From contig JACTVC010000033.1 of the NCBI GenBank assembly GCA_018417955.1, positions 434,001 to 498,000 of the forward strand: a DNA stretch of 64,000 nucleotides, given 5' to 3'. The position numbers and the translations under genes were made by a program. This DNA is from Laccaria trichodermophora. Its lineage: Eukaryota > Basidiomycota > Agaricomycetes > Agaricales > Hydnangiaceae. Shown here in pieces: positions 22,086 through 32,169 of the stretch. Every line of letters begins with the position of its first letter. Position 1 is the first letter of the stretch. The notes beneath the pieces were generated by a model, which saw only the letters and a program-made list of their open reading frames with translations, made no database searches and was not told the DNA's origin.

Positions 22086-25000
22086 TTGGCCACTTACCAC
22101 CACCACCATTCTAGCCTCTGCTATACCACCACCACTCTAGCCTCTGCATTACCATCACCACCAAAGCCTCTGCTGTCTCTGCACTCAAATATGCCATCAA
22201 AGCAATCAGGTCTCCAATATGCTACTGTAACTGAAGAGAAAGATGGTTCTCTGGCTTGCTCTTGTCAAGCATTTGATCAAACTGGCAAAGCTTGTGTTCA
22301 TATCAAGGCTGCTAGGCTCCAGATTGCCTATGGACCAGTGACTGACTATATTGGTATGTCTTATTAGTCTTCAACTAAAAGAATAGCTGTACTGATGGAA
22401 CTTAAGAACTTGAGACTATACAGAAAACTTGGGGTATCAAAGCAAAGGGCCAGAAGCAGAACCCTTCCAGGCCTATCAAGGGCCGCCGTCATCAAGCTGT
22501 CTCTGATGCAGCTGTTTCTAGGGAGTTGGATAAAATTCTCTCAAAATTAGAGGATGATTCTGATTCTGAGCCTCCATCTACTCTACTTCCAATTTCTGAT
22601 AGTGATGAGGCTTATCAGTCTCTGGATGTCAAAATCCTTCAAAAAGGTATGTTTTATTTTGGCTCTTCTATTGATGACTTATTAATGAACTTTGAGGTCC
22701 TGGAGTCACACCAGGCAGACCACCAAAAGCTAAACCACTTCATCCTAATTGCACACCAGTTCGGTTCAGCCAGAAACCAGGACCCAAGCTGAAACCTCAT
22801 AATTCTCTTTTACCATCTCAGTCAAAATCACCAACCAAGCCAGTCAACTTTTCTCCCAAGAAAAGTCCAAGCAAAAAGTTTCTTTCAAACAAAAACAATG
22901 AATTGGATGAGGATATGGATGATCTTGAGGTAAATATAATATTTCAAAGTTTTTTTTGGCTGATCAAGCATTTCAGGAGTTTAATCCTGATGAACAGCAG
23001 ATGTTTCAATTGGATTATTCACGCTGGAATTCAGTGAAATATCAGCTCCATCAGGACGAGATCATTGGTATTGTGGAAGTGCTTAATTCAATCAACACAG
23101 GAATATCAGGATCAACATTAGTTATCCCTGACAGCTATTCATATCTTGCCCAACAGCTTATGAAACTTGACTGGGTCCAAACTGATGACATTCCAGTTGC
23201 ACCGTCTGGCAAAGTAAGCCACCAAACCTTGTATAAAATTTTTGAAGCTAAATTGTATATATTTAGGCAGTCATTGATAAGGACTCTTTGCTTGGCCGCG
23301 CTTGGGAACTTAGCAAGGCAGCTGATCTCAAGCGTTGTCTGATCTTTCATCATCAGGTTAATCATTGGTTGGTTTTTGAAAAAGTCTACCGAGATGAAAA
23401 ACAGAATATTTTCTGCTATGAACCATTCCGAGGTCATGGAAAGCGCTTTGACATTCAGAAACTTGCTTTTGTTGCACAATTTTTCAATCCAACACGTGGT
23501 GATCATATGGTATGAATCAAGTAATTTGTGAAAATGTTATTAACCTATCTTGATATATAGGCCACAATGACAGTTTTCAAAGACTATACCCCAAATTGCT
23601 TGAACTTACAAATGGATGGGACAACATGTGGCTTCTGGGTTGCCACATTTGCTCTTCTCATTATTTTCGAGATTGATCCAGCAGCTTCAGCCAACAAAAA
23701 AGTTCTGGCAAAACTTGGAGCTAGTGGTGTTAGAACTCTCTGGAAGACTATTATGATAAACTATCTTGAAGATTCTATTGGACTTCAAGCATCTGCTCTG
23801 CAAGATTTTCTTAGCATGTTTCCAGAATGGAAAGGATTTCCCAATGAGAGTGATTGTGTAGGCTCATTCAAATTTTTTTAAAAACCATATTTACAATTTT
23901 TCTCTAGATTGGACCACGCCCTGCATATATGTCACGTCCTCAGATGCCCATCATTGATCAAGCACCAACTAATACTGAGAAATTGGACATTGATCAAGCA
24001 CTATCCGACACGGAGATGGCAGATATTGGTTCCAACAATTTGATAAAGGTCAATAGAGTCTTTTATTATAAAAGCTCCTGTCCAACACTTTGTCCATGCA
24101 GAATGTTCAGACCAATATTGCAAGCAGCACCAACCTTGACATTTTGGAACCATTGGTTTGATCATATTATTAGCATTTTCTTTTATCCAACTAAATTGTT
24201 GTCTATAGCTTAATAATGCTCAATTTGCAGATGTGATAAATGGCAGCTCCAAACTTGTGGTTGGTAAAGAGGGTGTTACATTTGATGACCTTAAGCGTCT
24301 TCGGATGACTCAATGGGTCAATGATGAAATCGTCAATACTTGGCGAGAAATTCTGATTCAATGATCTGAATCAACTGAAGACTTCTCATTCTGGGTGGCT
24401 ACTTCTTTTTTCTACAAAAAGCTCCATTCTTGGTATCAGCAAAAAAATGGTCCAGCAAAGTCTCAGGAATTTGAAAGGCTTCGAAAATTCTATCGGAAAC
24501 AAGTAAATTAAATTGCTTATCTGCTTCTATTATTGGCTAATTTGGAGATAGATCAATATTCTTGAACTCAATATGTGCTTTCTGCCTACTCACATTCCAG
24601 CAGATCTGCACTGGCTGTTGGCAATCATTGATTTTGACAACAGTGCAATTCTGCTAATTGATAGCTGGGAACCAACTCATAAAATTAATTGGAAGGTGCG
24701 CAAGTGGCAAAACACAAAAGGAGCTGAAACCATTGAGGTATTCATATTTTTCTCTCTGATAGATAATCTGTGACATTTTTATAACAGATTTTGATGGCTT
24801 GGCTGGATGCAGAGGCAAATTCCCAGCAAGTTGATCTATATGACTGGAAGCGATGGAGCATTCAACCTGCTGGACAAACAGAAGATGTATGTAAGCTTTA
24901 TTGATCATATTCAGACATTTTCTAATTTTATTCCATAGTTTGTGGTACCTTGTCAGATGAATGCATTTGATTGTGGCATATTTATGCTCATTTTCTTAAC

Positions 25001-25289
25001 ACATTTCATCATGATGGGTGGTATCAATGCATTTGACGAGAGTATAACACCCCAGGAATGCCAAATTCCACATTGCGATGCAGACAATATCTGGAATCTA
25101 CACCAGTATATTCTTCAGTTGATTCTTGATGACAGCGAAATTCAGTCAATCATATGTATGTGGTTTACTTTTTATCATGACTTCTGACTATACTATGTAT
25201 CAGCTGATGGATCCTTATCAACGTTGACTGCTTTGTCTTCTTCTCTGGCTGGAGATGAAGTTATTCCTGACAGCCAAGATGAAGAATAA
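22086..25289 (+). pseudogene. MULE-encoded SWIM zinc finger / double Ulp1-like protease gene
   Basis: A multi-exon gene. The SWIM motif CSCQAFDQTGKACVHI (CxC...CxH) lies near 22258-22305. An S/P-rich basic linker follows (to about 22930). First C48-like domain: NHWLVFEK (His 23363-23365), CYEPF, and LQMDGTTCGFWV (Cys 23627-23629); Glu or Asn occupies the usual Asp position. Second domain: TQWVNDEIVN, DLHWLLAII (His 24609), LIDSW (Asp 24660), CQMNAFDCGIF (Cys 24972), so its catalytic triad is complete. Introns of about 50 bp are visible near 22930, 23216, 23512, 24490, 24739, 24888 and 25154. An in-frame TGA at 24362-24364 (LIQ-SES) breaks the second domain. The gene ends SQDEE with TAA at 25287, 30 bp from the converging transposase stop. 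The natural start is uncertain. SUMO-type proteases are known passengers of MULEs (KI-MULEs in plants). Confidence 0.75.
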
Positions 25290-25319
25290 ATACACAAAAC
25301 TACAATTCTAGGCTTTACA

Positions 25320-28311
25320 TTACATATCAACAATTTTCCAAGCTCTACCTCCACTGTCTGTTTTAAACTCTATGATTCCCTTTTCCCTACTCCAAATCTC
25401 ATATGCTTTGTCATCTTTAGCAAATTCTTCTTTGTTGAATTGTACCTCCTCACTTCTCCATTCACGATAATAATTAAACCACTGATTTGCAATAATCAGT
25501 ACAAGACGATAAGCTCTAGAAACTAGGACATTAGAATTGCATTGTGTTTAAAAGATCACAGGCACTTACGATTTGTTTGCACGGCTTGCTAAAAAAATTT
25601 GATCAAAAGTTTTAAATGCTCTCTCAGTCCAGTTGTTGGTAGAAAGCATTTTATCACGGTCTTTGCCTGCAGGAAGGCCAATGTCAGTCCAGAGATCTTA
25701 AATAATGAAATTAGCAAGAAAAGCATTGGGAAAAATTAAATAATACCTCTCCAATTTGGAATAAACCAGTTTGCTTCAAAGTATCTGATAATTTCACTTC
25801 CTGAGGTAGTTGATCCAACACAAAGTCTCCGCACAGACTCTTTGAACTCTTCAACTGACCTCTCCCATCTTTCTTCAAAACGGCAACACTGAAGGTGGCG
25901 TACAGCCTGGAGCAGCAGATGTTTCCGCTCAAGAGAAAGACGAGGACGAGGTTGAGGTTCAAAAGAATCACCAACTTCTTTATCCCACCGCAAAATAGCC
26001 TGCATAACATGGAACTGGCAAAGGCGAATTATAACATGAGGAAAAACTGATACAATTTAGCAAATGGATTTCAGAACATAACTATGATTAAATACCTCGA
26101 TGAATAGCTGATAGCTCTGCCCGACTCTTATCAATCATGAAAAAAAGAGGTGACCATCCAGACTTTGAATTCTTGACAATTTTTTTGGCTTGTTTCAATA
26201 CTTGGCTTTTGTATTTTGCTAGACCATAATCAATTTCTATTTCTCCTTAAAAAGGTTGCAGCATTTTCAAACCAATGAATAGGTCTTAACTTACCACTGT
26301 CAAGTTGAGCAGCAACCATCTCAACCAGTTTCTTGACTTCAGTGAGGAAAAGGGTCAAGGTTTCTGCTGTAGCATCACCAGACACAAACACTGGGCCTAG
26401 AGCAAACTTCAAAAATAAACTCAGAGACAAATATATAACATACCTGGAACCATGTGACTATTTTCATCAATGGTAGTTATAAATGTAACTGGAGCACGAT
26501 TTTCGTTCTTGTGACAATACGAAGAGTCAAACCCAATGCCATTCTGAGAAGACCATAGAATCAAAGCCTGAATTGCATATGGATGCTGAATCCCAGTGGC
26601 AAATTGGCTAGGAGGATTTGTATCATAGTTGGGAGGTGAACAGCTGAAAAAAAGGTCATTAGTCAAATAGAAAGACATAAGCCCAGAGCATACTAAAAAA
26701 TCTTGTCTGGATTTCTTTTAGCAAAGAGGCCAATTGCAAGAAGAGGATCACTGAGAAGTCTTTCTTTGCGATGAACATTCTGCACTGTATTGTTGACCTG
26801 ACTGGGAGTAGGCCAGCGATAGCGAGGAACTTGGTGCATTTCACAAAAAGACAGAAGACCTAACAAAAAATATGTTACAAATATTAAGTCTTGAAAAATA
26901 AAACATACGGAGTTTAATCTGAGAAGCAGTCATATTTGCCAGAGAGGCCAACTCCAGGATATTCTGTCTGACAAAAGGAGACATATCGAGATATCTGTGG
27001 TTTGTCCGGTGGTGCACAAACTGTTGCCAAACATAAGCGTTTGACAGATCATCAGTCAAAACCTCAATCTAGATTAAATAGATCAAAAAAGATCAATAGA
27101 AAAAAAAATAACCAAGAATCACATACATGAATCTTGACTTTCCGGGGACAACTACCAGGTTTTTGGCTTGCCTTCTTCACAACTCCCTTCTTTTCAATCT
27201 GCTGATCAACTCCCATAGCTTCTCTTCTGTTTTCCTCACTCTCATCACTAACTTCTTCATCCTGATCTTCTTCAGCTGCAGATTCTTCTGACTCTGGAGC
27301 TTCAGCATTGCATCCACCAAGACATTGGTACTCAACACGAAAGATAGGTCGAGATTCATCCTTATATTTTGAAGGAGCTTTGCGATTTTCAGTGGTCCAA
27401 TTGAGAATAAATGGACGAGCACGTATATCTTTAGGCCGATCACAAGGATGACCAAAAAATTGCATGGAAACAAGTCCACTGGAGATTTTATACTCTTGAG
27501 GCGAGTATTCATTCTCCTAAAAATCAGAAAAACAATTAGTATCAGGATTCAAATTTTTGAGAACAAAAGATATCACCCAATCCTGGAAAAGCTTGTATAA
27601 AACAGCTGTTCCTGTTTTCCCTAGACATTTCCACCCATCTCTCTCTCTTCGTTTGATTATATTCAGAGGTCTCATCTCTGAAGAATCAGCAGTTCCATGG
27701 CGTGGCTGTCGAACTGATTCTGCTACAACTGGAATCTGCCAAATCGATGTCTGCATACTGAATTGAACCATCTGAGCAGTCTGGGGAGTGTATTGATTGG
27801 CAGTATCCTTCTTTCCAGCCTTATTAGGTGGTGTAACAGGCTGAAGAAACTGAGAAGTTGCAATGTTGTCCTGGTCGTCGGGAATAGGGTCAGTTCTAGC
27901 CTTCTGATCTGTTTTCAATGGACGACCAGGTTTTTTGTGAGTGGGCTATATACAGATCTCACTTCAGAGTCTAGCATCAAAGAAATATAGATACTGGACC
28001 TTAACAGGAGGCTTTAGTTTCTTAGCCTTGAACCACAAGCCAGAATCACTATTCTGATCATCAATGTCCATGTTGTCATCTGAGTCAAGGATTTGCTGGT
28101 GCTTGTGCTAAAATACACATGTTAGATTTTCCAATGAAGATTTGCATGTACTTTCTACCTTCTTAAAGCTCTTAGCATGATTTTTGGCCTTGGAAGGACT
28201 TGCACCTTCAGAGTTTGATGTTGAGTGCTATTTATCACACATCAGTGATATTAAATGGGAAATGAATCAATCTAACAGACTTACCTGACGTTTCTTGTGA
28301 CCTTTAGCCAT
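25320..28311 (-). CDS. MULE transposase
   Basis: Start ATG at 28309-28311 (MAKGHKKRQ) and TAA at 25320-25322 (GRAWKIVDM). At least ten short introns are inferred, the first at about 28284-28229. Domain order: basic NLS-like N-terminus; acidic linker (27230-27300); SPFVRQNILELASLANMTASQIK; the GIGFDSSYCHKNENRAPVTF block (catalytic Asp near 26526); FFMIDKSRAE (second Asp near 26130); then IRLCQFHVMQAI, the CxxH MULE signature near 26000; W-rich IPNW, STNNWTERAFK and FLASRANKSV. The third acidic residue lies in the helical insertion (ERWERSVEEF region). No internal stop was found in the exons I could join, so the gene may be intact, but I could not check every splice. It would cut and paste the element at 9-bp target sites. 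Confidence 0.75.
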
Positions 28312-28389
28312 AGTATGGAGAGGAGATGGTGGTACAGAGTCAAGATTACAATAGTTGTGGCAGGTGCATGCAGCTGATGGCAGGTGTCC

Positions 28390-28862
28390 AAATTAGGAAA
28401 TTTGAAAAACCAGGGTTGGATCAGTACTTTTGTGAGGCAAAAACCTGGGCTGGATCAGTACTTCTGTAAGGCAGAAAACAGGGTTGGATCAGTACTTCCA
28501 TAGAACATTTTAGGGGCTGAATCAGTACTTTCATGGGAGATACTATAGGTTGAATCAGTACCTAATTAAACAAAACAGGGTTGAACCAGGAGTTTAAAAA
28601 CCATAAAACCCAGGGTTAGATCAGTAGTTAAACATTCAAAAGAAGGGTTGTATTAGAACATCATATACCAGAGCTACATCAGTAGTTTAAGAGCTTGTAA
28701 AGAGGGGTTGAATAAGTAGTTTAAAACTTCAAAAGCAGGGTTGTGTCAGTACTTTCGGAGCTTGAAAAGAGGGTTGGATCAGTAGTTAAAAACTTCAAAA
28801 GCAGGGTTGGATCAGTACTTTGAGAGCTTGAAAAGAGGGTTGGATCAGTAGTTTAAAACTTC
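28390..28862. repeat. Subterminal satellite, right arm of outer MULE (proximal part)
   Basis: Degenerate units on the pattern GGTTGGATCAGTAC(T)T-TGAGAGCTTGAAAAGA and GTAGTTTAAAACTTCAAAAGCA. The array is interrupted at 28862 by the inner MULE and resumes at 31317 after the TSD TAAAACTTC (28854-28862). Confidence 0.85.
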
Positions 28863-28884
28863 GCAAGATGGGTTTTTACCCCCT

Positions 28885-29665
28885 GTAGTCTTTGATCCAA
28901 CCCCCCTTTTATGAGTACTGATCCAACCCCCAAAATGAAAGTACTGATCCAACTAAATATGAAGTACTGATTCAACCTTGAGGAAACTACAAACCCAACC
29001 CAGGTTTGTAATGTACTGATCCAACCCCCTTTTCAAGCTCTCAAAGTACTGATCCAACCCTGCTTTTGAAAATTTAAACTACTGATCCAACCCTCTTTTC
29101 AAGCTCTCAAAGTACTGATCCAACCCTGCTTTTGAAATTTCAAACTGCTGATCCAACCCTCTTTTCAAGCTTTCAAAGTACTGATCCAACCCTGCTTTTG
29201 AAGTTTTAAACTACTGATCCAACCCTCTTTTCAAGCTCTCAAAGTACTGATCCAACCCTGCTTTTGAAGTTTTAAACTACTGATCCAACATTCTTTTCAA
29301 GCTCCCAAAGTACTGACACAACCCTGCTTTTGAAGTTTTAAACTACTTATCCAACCCCTCTTTACAAGCTCTTAAACTACTGATGTAGCCCTGGTATATG
29401 ATGTTCTAATACAACCCTTCTTTTGAATGTTTAACTACTGATCTAACCCTGGGTTTTATAGTTTTTAAACTCCTGATTCAACCCTGTTTTGTTTAATTAG
29501 GTACTGATTCAGCCTATAGTATCTCCCATGAAAGTACTGATTCAGCCCCTAAAATGTTCTATGGAAGTACTGATCCAACCCTGTATTCTGCCTTACAGAA
29601 GTACTGATCCAGCCCAGGTTTTTGCCTCACAAAAGTACTGATCCAACCCTGGTTTTTCAAATTTC
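28885..29665. repeat. Subterminal satellite, left arm of inner MULE
   Basis: Tandem units of about 33 bp, AAGTACTGATCCAACCCTGC-TTTTGAAGTTTTAAACTACTG and variants. It mirrors the outer right arm, including the irregular distal units AAATATGAAGTACTGATT and CAAACCCAACCCAGG. Confidence 0.85.
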
Positions 29666-29740
29666 CTAGTTTGGACACCTGCCATCAGCTGCATGCACCT
29701 GCCACAACTATTGTAATCTTGACTCTGTACCACCATCTCC

Positions 29741-30381
29741 CAAGGGGGTGGCGGAATGTGGAAAAGAGACCAACACTCGTTATTTTTTTTTCAGAGTTCC
29801 GCTTGACACCCCCCCACCACCTACCTTCCTAATAGAGTATGTTTTTCCCATACTATGTTTTTTTTTTTTGAATTCATAAAATTCACAGAAAATTTACAAC
29901 AAGTAAATTCGGCCTAATGGCAGTGGTTACTCCAAATCTGATTATGTTGTACATTGCACCATGGCCGGCTGCATCGCAGTTATGGTCGCCGGGATTGTAA
30001 TAGGGAGCTGGGATGGGAGGGTAATGGTGCCGAGTAAGAATCTGAAGCGTCAAAAGTGGTGTGACTGATTGCAACTAGGTCAGCGTAAATGCCGTTGGAT
30101 CCTGCGCCTCTTGGCTTGGGCCCTTGGGGTGGCATGCGGAGTGTATTAGGGTGTGTCGAGACTTGAGACTCGACGTAGACGGTATGTCGCCACATCAGGT
30201 TTGTGATTGATTTGGACCGTCAGCGCTTCAGCTTCAACAGATGCATCTCATCAATCATCCATGGAACATCGCTGACGATGAAAATTTGAAATTGATGGGG
30301 GTCACTCTTTTTTTTTTCGGCCTGCGGCCAGACACCCCCCCCCAACCCTTGGTTCGGGATCCACGTCCCGCTACCCCCTTG
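29741..30381. mobile_element. hAT-like MITE with 8-bp TSD (641 bp)
   Basis: The tips are CAAGGGGGTGGCGGAATGTG at the left and the inverted CAAGGGGGTAGCGGGACGTG at the right. CCATCTCC is present on both sides (29733-29740 and 30382-30389). The uninterrupted outer MULE has a single CCATCTCC at the corresponding place just upstream of its transposase ATG. No coding potential is recognisable inside. The TIR start CAAGGGG and 8-bp TSD suit hAT or KDZ superfamilies; which one supplies the transposase is unknown. Confidence 0.85.
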
Positions 30382-30704
30382 CCATCTCCTCTCCATACTA
30401 TGGCTGAAGGTCACAAGAAACATCAGGTAAGTCTGTTAGATTGATTCATTTCCCATCTAATATCACTGATGTGTGATAAATAGCACTCAACATCAAACTC
30501 TGAAGGTGCAAGTCCTTCCAAGGTCAAAAATCATGCTAAGAGCTTTAAGAAGGTAGAAAGTACATGCAAATCTTCATTGGAAAATCTAAAATGTGTATTT
30601 TAGCACAAGCACCAGCAGATCCTTGACTTAAGCACTTCCCCAATACCAATGATCTCATCCTGACAGAGCTGATATCTCACTGAATTCCAGCGTCCCAAAT
30701 ATGG

Positions 30705-31285
30705 TAAGTAAAAAACCCAGGTTGAATCAGTACTTTGATACACCAAAATCCAGGTTGGATGAGTACTTTGATACACCAAAACCCAGGTTGGATCAGTACT
30801 TTAATACATCAAAACCCAGGTTGAATCAGTACTTTAATACATCAAAACCCAGGTTGGATCAGTACTTTGATACACCAAAACCTAGGTTGGATCAGTACTT
30901 TAATACATCAAAACCCAGGTTGGATCAGTACTTTAATACACCAAAACCCAGGTTGGATCAGTACTTTGATACACCAAAACCCAGGTTGGATCAGTACTTT
31001 AATACACCAAAACCCAGGTTGGATCAGTACTTTGATACACCAAAACCCAGGTTGGATCAGTACTTTAATACACCAAAACCCAGGTTGGATCAGTACTTTA
31101 ATACATCAAAACTGGGGTTGTATCAGCACTTCCAAAAGAGTTGACTCAGTACTTGGAAAATGCTGGATCAGTACTTATAAAAAGGTTAGATCAGTACTTT
31201 ATATATCTAATAATGGGGGTTGTCTCAGTACATTTGGGTTTTGCTGGATCAGCACTTTGTAAACCAGGGTTGGATCAAAGACTAC
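30705..31285. repeat. Subterminal satellite, right arm of inner MULE
   Basis: Sixteen or so units around CCAGGTTGGATCAGTACTTT followed by AATACATCAAAACC or GATACACCAAAACC. This is an expanded inverted version of 21651-22020: about 580 bp against about 370 bp. Confidence 0.85.
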
Positions 31286-31316
31286 AGGGGGTAGAAACAT
31301 ATTTTGGTAAAACTTC

Positions 31317-31785
31317 AAAAGCAGGGTTGTGTCAGTACTTTGAGAGCTTGAAAAGGGGGTTGGATCAGTAGTTTAAAACTTCAAAAGCAGGGTTGTGTCA
31401 GTACTTTGAGAGCTTGAAAAGGGGGTTGGATCAGTACTTTAAAACTTCAAAAGCAGGGTTGGATCAGTACTTTGAGAGCTTGAAAAGAGGGTTGGATCAG
31501 TAGTTTAAAACTTCAAAAGGAGGGTTGTGTCAGTACTTTGAGAGCTTGAAAAGGGGGTTGGATCAGTACTTTAAAACTTCAAAAGCAGGGTTGTGTCAGT
31601 ACTTTGAGAGCTTGAAAAGGGGGTTGGATCAGTACATTACAAACCTGGGTTGGGTTTGTAGTTTCCTCAAGGTTGAATCAGTACTTCATATTTAGTTGGA
31701 TCAGTACTTTTATTTTGGGGGTTGGATCAGTACTCATAAAAGGGGGGTTGGATCAAAGACTACAGGGGGTAAAAACCCATCTTGC
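31317..31785. repeat. Subterminal satellite, right arm of outer MULE (distal part) and right tip
   Basis: Continues the array broken at 28862 (AAAGCAGGGTTGTGTCAGTA and similar units) and ends with GGATCAAAGACTACAGGGGG and the right tip at 31785. The TSD GACAAAAAT follows at 31786-31794. Confidence 0.85.
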
Positions 31786-32169
31786 GACAAAAATACTTCA
31801 TATGATTTATTAAACCCCCCCGTGATCAAGCCGCCTCCTCTGCCAAAACCTAAGTTGAAAGAACAAATTAAAATCACAAAAGCAGATAAAAAGTTGGTTC
31901 TCGCCGAACTAATGATGGTCTGCAATGACAGGATTAACCATCTCAAACTTAAACCGGAAAAGGTTAAGGATTTTGACATTGTTGACGCTGTCCAAGAACA
32001 CATTGAAGTTCTAGCGATGCAAGATTCACTGCTACAAAAAGAAACAGAATTAAAGAATGAATACAGCGCAATCTTCAAACCAATCCCACATGTCAACGAA
32101 TTACCGCATGAAGTGGTTGCCAAGATTCATGTAAAAGACGCAGAGAAAACAATAAAATCACGTTCCTAA
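31786..32169 (+). pseudogene. Gypsy pol, segment between protease and RT
   Basis: Resumes the gypsy frame as DKNTSYDLLNPPVIKPPP, with a lysine-rich linker and KPIPHVNELP, and stops at TAA 32167-32169 (IKSRS-stop-PSPRKYKEAW). The next frame is in phase, so this is a nonsense mutation at a position that probably encoded Tyr. Confidence 0.8.

Larger units (their letters stand above)
28863..31307. mobile_element. Inner MULE, deletion derivative inserted in reverse (2445 bp)
   Basis: Left tip GCAAGATGGGTTTTTACC and right tip (inverted) CCAAAATATGTTTCTACC: the same two ends as the outer element, swapped, so it is inverted relative to it. It is flanked by the 9-bp TSD TAAAACTTC (28854-28862 and 31308-31316). 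It keeps the transposase 5' exons (30399-30628, starting MAEGHKKHQ, plus strand) and about 65 bp matching the inverse of 23022-23088 in the Ulp1 gene (30629-30694). It then passes straight into the satellite arm. The coding centre is deleted, so it is non-autonomous. A MITE interrupts it at 29741-30381. Confidence 0.9.
21625..31785. mobile_element. Mutator-like element (MULE), 10,161 bp including nested inner copy
   Basis: The left tip CCAAAATATGTTTCTACCCC and the inverted right tip GCAAGATGGGTTTTTACCCC align base for base, with seven mismatches in the first 16 bases. Both are followed by the identical CCTGTAGTCTTTGATCCAAC. Subterminal arms are tandem satellites around AAAGTACTGATCCAACC. The 9-bp TSD is GACAAAAAT. 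The interior has two convergent genes: SWIM-Ulp1 on the plus strand and the MULE transposase on the minus strand. A second MULE of the same family sits in its right arm; without it and its TSD the outer element is 7707 bp. Confidence 0.9.

Noticed and set aside
21670..22093. Proteins with DQYFNTPKPRL or WISTLIHQNPG repeats (also 30701-31262)
   Set aside because: These are translations of the MULE subterminal satellite, open in several frames on both strands.
28863..31785. A MULE bounded by two GCAAGATGGG tips (28863-31785), or by two CCAAAATATG tips (21625-31307)
   Set aside because: Neither pair is flanked by matching 9-bp sequences. The pairings 21625/31785 and 28863/31307 both are, which fixes the nesting.
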